From: Ruminococcaceae bacterium UBA3751
Lineage (GTDB): Bacteria; Bacillota; Clostridia; Oscillospirales; Acutalibacteraceae
Direction of reading: 5' to 3'
Assembly (NCBI GenBank): GCA_002371215.1
Contig: DFGL01000022.1
Span: forward strand, 873-36,955
DNA: 36,083 nt
The translations under genes and the position numbers were made by a program. The notes below the pieces were generated by a model that had not been told where the DNA came from, made no database searches, and saw only the letters and a list, made by a program, of their open reading frames with translations. Shown one piece after another: positions 32,193 through 36,083 of the stretch (positions are counted from its first letter, which is position 1; each line of letters begins with the position of its first letter).

Positions 32193-32216
32193 ATAAAGGA
32201 CGGGCAATGCCCGTCC
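32193..32216 (-). terminator. Intrinsic terminator of the PHP gene
   Basis: Minus-strand stem GGACGGGC / GCCCGTCC, loop ATT, followed by TTTATAATT. Confidence 0.82.
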
Positions 32217-32222
32217 CTGCTT

Positions 32223-33062
32223 TTATATTCCTGCTTTTAAATTTTCGTAAAACTCAAACGGAACAAAAAGGTTTCCCGTACCCGTTCCTATACTTATATC
32301 GGGCTTAACCGAGCCGTGAAAGTCCGAGCCGCCGCTCTGCTTTACTCCGTATTCCTCTGCAATATGTTCGGCGAGCCTTGTAGTTTCTTCGTCAAACTTT
32401 GAATAGCGGGTTTCAATAGCGTCAAGCCCCGCTTTCTTTGCTTCGGGGAGGAATTTTCTCAGCCCCGCCTCGTCAAGATTCAAAAACGGATGGGCAAGGA
32501 TTGCAATGCCGCCGCAATCCTTAATAAATCTGACGGTTGCAATGGAGCCGAGCCTCTTCGGCGGTTTATATAAGCCGTTTTTTTCGCTCAATATGGTTTT
32601 AAACGCGTGGTTAATATCATCAACCATTCCCCTTTCAAAAAGCAGCTTTGCAACGTGCGCGCGGTTAAATTCCTCCGCGTCCGTTGAAGCGGCAACTTCC
32701 TCGTAGGTTATATCGTAGCCGTTTTCCCGAAGTGCTTTCATAAGGCTGTAATTGCTGTGCCTTTTTGCAATATGCATAAGCTCAACGTAATCTTCAACCT
32801 CCGACCACGAGTTTTCGGCAAGAAACAGCCCTACGATATGCAGCTCCGTGCCCTCATAACCCGTTGAAAACTCACAGCCGGGAACGGTGATTACCTCGCT
32901 GCTTTCCCCCGCCTTCATAAATTCCGAAAGCCCCTTCGTTGTGTTATGGTCAGTCAGCGCAAGCGCACAAACGCCCGCCTTTTCGGCGAGCTTAACAAGC
33001 TCAGCGGGCGGCAGAGTGCCGTCGGAAAAATGGGAATGGGAATGTAAATCACAGCGCTTCAT
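32223..33062 (-). CDS. PHP-domain phosphoesterase (TrpH/RNase AM-like)
   Basis: A 279-residue member of the PHP family with a trinuclear metal site. Motifs: CDLHSHSHFSDG at the N-terminus, LALTDHNT, PGCEFST, RAHVAKLL, ILAHPF, and GGSDFHGS near the end. E. coli RNase AM (TrpH/YciV), of similar length, removes 5' nucleotides from RNA and 3',5'-bisphosphates; this role is the best guess. It is a single-gene unit with an extended -10 promoter upstream and its own terminator. AAGGAG lies 7 bases before the ATG. Confidence 0.92.
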   Translation of the reverse strand: MKRCDLHSHSHFSDGTLPPAELVKLAEKAGVCALALTDHNTTKGLSEFMKAGESSEVITVPGCEFSTGYEGTELHIVGLFLAENSWSEVEDYVELMHIAKRHSNYSLMKALRENGYDITYEEVAASTDAEEFNRAHVAKLLFERGMVDDINHAFKTILSEKNGLYKPPKRLGSIATVRFIKDCGGIAILAHPFLNLDEAGLRKFLPEAKKAGLDAIETRYSKFDEETTRLAEHIAEEYGVKQSGGSDFHGSVKPDISIGTGTGNLFVPFEFYENLKAGI

Positions 33063-33090
33063 AAACCTGCTCCTTTTTTGTGCTGCTGAT

Positions 33091-33099
33091 ATTATAGCA
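33091..33099 (-). promoter_or_regulatory. Extended -10 promoter of the PHP gene
   Basis: TGCTATAAT on the minus strand, 28 bases before the start codon, with no good -35 hexamer. Confidence 0.6.
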
Positions 33100-33147
33100 T
33101 ATATTAACTTAATTTGCGAATGTTTTTTGCGCCATGCGGCAATTTAC

Positions 33148-33274
33148 TAATTCGGAATTATTGTAGGATTTAGGATTCAGGGGTTAGGATTTAGTGGTTG
33201 TAGGGGTCGTCGTTTTCAACGGAAGATTTATTTCAACCGATAATTCTTAATTCTTCATTCTTAACTCTTAATTT
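33148..33274. repeat. Modular intergenic repeat, exact partner of 1108
   Basis: Bases 33148-33232 match 1108-1192 without difference by eye. After that the copies diverge (TTTCAACCGATAATT versus TTGCAGCCAACAATT) and end in TTAATTC arrays. It directly precedes a terminator. Confidence 0.85.
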
Positions 33275-33303
33275 AAAAAAGGACTGCGTTGCAGTCCTTT
33301 TTG
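33275..33303. terminator. Bidirectional terminator
   Basis: AAAGGACTGC / GCAGTCCTTT, loop GTT, flanked by A and T runs. It serves the minus-strand gene ending at 33304. Confidence 0.88.
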
Positions 33304-33948
33304 CTATTTGATTACGAATATCGTTTTTTCATTGCCCCAGAGGTCGTCCTCGTATTCAAGCTCAATATTCTTTGCGCCTTCGGGCACTTCAAAATATTCA
33401 ACCGCGGTAAGGGTTCTTCCGGGTGATACGCTTTCAAGCGTGGACGAGGCGTTGTCGTCAGCACCGTAAAAAGCTTCGCACTTTTTATCGTCGGCATAAC
33501 ACTCAAAGCCAGAAAGTGAAATATCGCTATCTGAAACGTTTTCAAACTTAAACTCAGCCCTTACAACCTTATTACCCTTTTCGGGGGCGGAATATTCTTC
33601 ATACTTCTTATAATCCGCGTTGCAGGAAATGTAAGATATTTTAAGCTTGTCCGTTGTAACGACGTTGCCCGCCTCAACCTTTGACGGTGCGGCAGCCGTT
33701 GTATCATCAGCCTTTGCGCTGTCTGTTACGGCATTGCCTGAATCAAGGCTTTCAACCTTCTTTCCGCCGTCGTCCTTGCCGCCGGAGGAGAGAGCCGCTA
33801 TAAGAATAATAACTACGGCAACAACTCCGAGAATTATCCATTTTTTCTTCTTTTTCTTTTTCTTTTCCGCCTGAAGCGCGCTTGCTACGGCATTTTGTAC
33901 CTCAGCGCTCTGCGCGGAGTTAGGGATTTGGTTATTTTCATTAGACAT
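33304..33948 (-). CDS. DUF4352-like membrane-anchored protein
   Basis: A 214-residue protein. Residues 1-27 are polar (NNQIPNSAQS), followed by a run of nine lysines (about 28-36) directly before one membrane helix (KWIILGVVAVVIILIAALSS, about 36-55). A low-complexity linker (GGKDDGG, DTTAAAPSK) leads to an exported C-terminal domain of about 110 residues with KGNKVVRAEFKFENVSDSDISLSGFECYADDKKC, the pattern of DUF4352 immunoglobulin-like domains. The Lys run obeys the positive-inside rule. It lies next to a Ser/Thr kinase gene on the same strand, about 85 bases after it, so common regulation is possible. Function unknown. Confidence 0.85.
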   Translation of the reverse strand: MSNENNQIPNSAQSAEVQNAVASALQAEKKKKKKKKWIILGVVAVVIILIAALSSGGKDDGGKKVESLDSGNAVTDSAKADDTTAAAPSKVEAGNVVTTDKLKISYISCNADYKKYEEYSAPEKGNKVVRAEFKFENVSDSDISLSGFECYADDKKCEAFYGADDNASSTLESVSPGRTLTAVEYFEVPEGAKNIELEYEDDLWGNEKTIFVIK

Positions 33949-33990
33949 AAATACAGCCTCCTTTATAATGATAAACTAATTATATATCAT

Positions 33991-34024
33991 AAAAAGAGGC
34001 TGTTGGTGTGCTTCGAGCACAACA
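33991..34024 (-). terminator. Possible terminator of the kinase gene
   Basis: Minus-strand TGTGCT-CGA-AGCACA stem, with TGT/ACA extension across a bulge, then GCCTCTTTTTATG. The stem is short, and the T run is separated from it. Confidence 0.5.
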
Positions 34025-34033
34025 TTTTTATTT

Positions 34034-35035
34034 TTACTGTATTATAATATAAACCATAAATGCGGTAACGGTATAGACTGCTCCCGTTATAATCGGAACC
34101 CAGCGCTTTTCCTTATCGCTGAGGTGCTTAGTAAATTTCAGGCAGCGCGTCCAGCCGAGAAAATCGGTACAAATCGGAACGGGAACGGCAAATACGAAGA
34201 AAATCATTGTCAGCCAGTAAACCGCGTCCTGCGGATTATTGCCCTCCTCCCCTGCGGGTACGGAAAAAGCAATAAAGGCTAAAATAACAAAAGCGTAATA
34301 AACCGAGGCAACGATTTTATGCCAGAGAACATTTTGCCTGAACCCGGGAATACGGCTTGGCTTCTTAGTATATCCGTAAAGAATATCGTAAATAATTTCG
34401 TCAACGTCGTTATACCTTTTGTTTTCATCAATTTCAGTGCAGCGCTGAACTATCGGAGCAAACCTGCCCTCTGCGCGTTTTTCGTTGGGAAGGGAAAGCG
34501 TTTTCATATAGTTTATAACAACGCCGAGCGAATAAATATCCGCCTTCGCTCCCGTCTGGCTGAATCCGTACTGCTCGGGCGCTGCATAGCCCTGAGTACC
34601 TAAAATCTGAGTATCCGCGCGCATTTCCGGCTTATAGGTACGGCTTATGCCGAAGTCAATTATTTTAACTACGCCGTAGCCGTCAAGCATTATGTTATTA
34701 GGGTTAATATCGCGGTGGATAATATTGAGGCTGTGCACGGCGCGCAACCCGTTGCAAACGGAAACGGCGATTTTCCCAACGTCCTCATCGCTGAGGACGC
34801 CCTTCTTTTCAACATACGCCTTAAGCGTTACGCCGTTTATAAACTCCTCAACCGCATAAAAATCGCCGTCAATCGCGGTTGTTCCGTAAAACTTAACAAC
34901 GTTTTCGCAGTTTATGCCCATAAGCTTTTTAACGAGTTCAACCTCGTCAAGCGTTATTTTTTTGAGAATATAAAGCACTCCGTCGCAATCGGCGAGCTTT
35001 GTTTCATCGTTAATGCTTTTAATAATGCTGTACAT
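34034..35035 (-). CDS. Eukaryotic-like Ser/Thr protein kinase with C-terminal membrane helices
   Basis: A 333-residue protein. The kinase domain (1-220) has a Lys pair (YILKKI, 25-26), hinge VEEFINGVTLK, catalytic loop HRDINPNN (107-114), DFG (127-129), and activation segment GTQGYAAPEQ (146-155), D165 in ADIYSLG. The glycine-rich loop is not recognisable, and the usual HRDxK lysine is Asn111. Three membrane helices follow (about 241-258, 274-292, 313-332), with a short basic tail; no PASTA domains, so it is not PrkC/Stk1. It is divergent from an HTH gene and next to a DUF4352-like membrane protein. Substrates are unknown; the missing loop and Lys leave activity uncertain. Confidence 0.88.
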   Translation of the reverse strand: MYSIIKSINDETKLADCDGVLYILKKITLDEVELVKKLMGINCENVVKFYGTTAIDGDFYAVEEFINGVTLKAYVEKKGVLSDEDVGKIAVSVCNGLRAVHSLNIIHRDINPNNIMLDGYGVVKIIDFGISRTYKPEMRADTQILGTQGYAAPEQYGFSQTGAKADIYSLGVVINYMKTLSLPNEKRAEGRFAPIVQRCTEIDENKRYNDVDEIIYDILYGYTKKPSRIPGFRQNVLWHKIVASVYYAFVILAFIAFSVPAGEEGNNPQDAVYWLTMIFFVFAVPVPICTDFLGWTRCLKFTKHLSDKEKRWVPIITGAVYTVTAFMVYIIIQ

Positions 35036-35047
35036 TTATATATCCCC

Positions 35048-35076
35048 TTGATTTTAAATCAGTTTTACTATATCAT
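35048..35076 (+). promoter_or_regulatory. Promoter of the HTH gene with an overlapping dyad
   Basis: TTGATT (35048-35053), 17-base spacer, TATCAT (35071-35076). The perfect dyad TGATTTTAAATCA (35049-35061) covers the -35 box, and another AAATCA-like half site is at 35079-35085. It lies in the 96-base divergent region with the kinase gene, a good place for an operator. Confidence 0.6.
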
Positions 35077-35131
35077 AAAAATCAGGATTTGTGTAGTTTT
35101 TTCGGCACAGAGTCCAAAAAGGAGTACGATT

Positions 35132-35557
35132 ATGAAAAAATCTACAGATGAATTACTTGAGATTTTAAAGTCAAAGCGCTCTTATGAGGAGTTTTTTGAA
35201 GAGGAAATAGGCGAATTCTATTTTTCCTCGATTAGCGAATATCTCGAGTTGCTTCTGGTTGAAAAAAAGCTGAAAAAAAGCGAGGTTATCCAGCGCGCTA
35301 ACCTTGATAAAAACTACGCTTACCAAATTTTCAACGGCAATAAAACCAACCCGTCGCGCAATAAGGTTTTAATGCTCGCCTTCGGAATGAAGCTTACCCT
35401 CCCCGAAACGAGAAAGCTTTTAAAAATCGCCTCACTCAGCGATTTATACGTCCGCTCGCCGAGGGACAGCATAATTATGTACTGCCTTACTAAAGGCTAC
35501 AGCCTCATTACCTGCAACGAATACCTCAACGATTTTTCGCTTGAGCTGCTTGAATAA
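35132..35557 (+). CDS. Small HTH (XRE-like) DNA-binding protein
   Basis: A 141-residue protein. The start is the ATG at 35132 with AAAAAGGAG 8 bases upstream; the longer open frame is antisense to the kinase gene. Residues about 35-95 hold the helix-turn-helix pattern (VEKKLKKSEVIQRANLDKNYAYQIFNGNKTNPSRNKVLMLAFGM), as in lambda-repressor-type proteins. The C-terminal part (TLPETRKLLKIASLSDLYVRSPRDSIIMYCLTKG) is common to HTH proteins found beside Ser/Thr kinases in Firmicutes. Its divergent position suggests that it controls, or is phosphorylated by, the kinase; this is inference. Confidence 0.82.
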   Translation: MKKSTDELLEILKSKRSYEEFFEEEIGEFYFSSISEYLELLLVEKKLKKSEVIQRANLDKNYAYQIFNGNKTNPSRNKVLMLAFGMKLTLPETRKLLKIASLSDLYVRSPRDSIIMYCLTKGYSLITCNEYLNDFSLELLE

Positions 35558-35609
35558 TTCGGAGTTCGGAATTCATAATTCTTAACTCTTAATTTTTAAT
35601 TCTTAATTC
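35557..35609. repeat. Short modular intergenic repeat after the HTH gene
   Basis: TTCGGAGTTCGGAATTCATAATTC, then TTAACTCTTAATTTTTAATTC. The central core is absent, so it consists of the two ends joined. Confidence 0.65.
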
Positions 35610-35637
35610 AAAAAGGACTGCATTTGCAGTCCTTTTT
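35610..35637. terminator. Bidirectional terminator between HTH gene and serS
   Basis: AAAAAGGACTGC / GCAGTCCTTTTT, loop ATTT, T run on the plus strand and A run on the other side; same GGACTGC stem as at 33278-33300. Confidence 0.9.
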
Positions 35638-35639
35638 TC

Positions 35640-36083
35640 TTACTTTTTGGGATAGATTTTGTCGTTTCCGCCCATATACATTCTGAGCGCCTCGGGGATA
35701 TTTACGCTTCCGTCGGCGTTAAGATTGTTTTCAAGGAAGGCGATAAGCATCCTCGGCGGAGCAACAACAGTATTGTTAAGAGTGTGGGCGAGGTAATTAC
35801 CGTTTTCGCCCTTAACTCTGATTTTAAGCCTGCGCGCCTGAGCGTCCGTAAGGTTTGAGCAGGAGCCTACTTCAAAGTACTTCTTCTGTCTCGGGCTCCA
35901 CGCCTCAACGTCTACGCTCTTAACCTTAAGGTCCGCAAGGTCGCCGGAGCAGCATTCAAGCGTACGAACGGGAATATCAAGGCTTCTGAAAAGGTCAACT
36001 GTATTCTGCCAGAGCTTGTCAAACCAGTATTTTGACTCCTCGGGCTTGCAAACAACTACCATTTCCTGCTTTTCAAACTGATG
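35640..36083 (-). CDS. serS: Seryl-tRNA synthetase, C-terminal part (5' end outside window)
   Basis: The frame is open to the window edge at 36083 and reads HQFEKQEM before the ATG at 36062, so that ATG is internal. The visible 147 residues hold the end of the class II catalytic core: CSGDLADLK, FEVGSCSNLTDAQARRLKIR (motif-2 neighbourhood) and motif 3 in NNTVVAPPRMLIAFLENN. These charge tRNA-Ser with serine. It ends KIYPKK, a normal SerRS C-terminus. Any T-box leader would lie outside the window. Confidence 0.96.
   Translation of the reverse strand, partial: HQFEKQEMVVVCKPEESKYWFDKLWQNTVDLFRSLDIPVRTLECCSGDLADLKVKSVDVEAWSPRQKKYFEVGSCSNLTDAQARRLKIRVKGENGNYLAHTLNNTVVAPPRMLIAFLENNLNADGSVNIPEALRMYMGGNDKIYPKK

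Noticed and set aside
34715..35131. N-terminal extension of the HTH gene
   Set aside because: This part is antisense to the kinase gene and lacks an RBS; AAAAAGGAG and ATG at 35132 give the normal start.

Overview
The window looks like a chromosomal segment of an anaerobic gut-type Clostridia, probably of the Ruminococcaceae/Oscillospiraceae kind. This is inferred from gene content (PPDK, a B12-dependent methionine synthase split from its reactivation domain, an InlB-repeat/VWA surface protein, NADH:flavin oxidoreductase), from AAGGAG ribosome binding sites, and from sigma-A promoters of the TTGAC(T/A)-17-TAtaaT type. No rRNA, tRNA, CRISPR array, integrase or transposase gene was found.

Layout. 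1-2054: 3' end of ppdK with an unusual alanine/lysine-rich tail, then a lone hypB. 2058-3300 (minus): a secreted Fn3-domain protein behind a structured leader (L1) and a palindromic MITE-like element. 3356-12944 (minus): a probable long housekeeping run, DUF951 - prfA - TsaC/CoaE fusion - M18 aminopeptidase - MATE - metF - MetH activation protein - metH. 13007-13987: S1-domain protein whose last residues are encoded by an intergenic repeat. 14030-15430: a second copy (L2) of the MITE + promoter + leader block, inverted relative to L1, driving an unrelated coiled-coil membrane protein. 15455-18324 (minus): flavin oxidoreductase and SDR pair. 18437-20360: MATE and HAD phosphatase. 20483-21412 (minus): cysK. 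21633-26190: rlmB, an inactive-looking P-type-ATPase-like membrane protein, and a sialidase-like protein. 26337-31937 (minus): an 1866-residue surface protein. 32223-33062: PHP phosphoesterase. 33304-35557: a DUF4352-like membrane protein, a Ser/Thr kinase, and a divergent HTH protein. 35640-36083: 3' end of serS.

The most unusual signal is the pair of leaders L1 (minus, about 3044-2866) and L2 (plus, about 14278-14450). Each starts at a TTGACT-17-TAAAAT promoter, begins at once with a long closing stem, carries a conserved apical hairpin, then a 37-nt block identical in both copies, and ends in an intrinsic terminator sitting just before the ribosome binding site of the next gene. The closing stem is kept while its sequence differs: six base pairs are changed on both strands. 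The genes behind the two leaders are unrelated. This fits a cis-regulatory RNA (attenuator or riboswitch-like) or a small RNA carried on a mobile or duplicated cassette; I do not recognise it as a known class. The two cassettes are inverted and enclose about 10.7 kb, so recombination between them could flip the met/prfA block.

Several gene ends carry a modular intergenic repeat (TTAAGAATT arrays, a TGCAATAA-type core, GGAATTC arrays), including two copies sharing an exact 85-bp block 32 kb apart. Other points of note are the TsaC-CoaE fusion, the P-type ATPase homologue without its phosphorylation motif, and a kinase/HTH divergent pair with a dyad over a -35 box.
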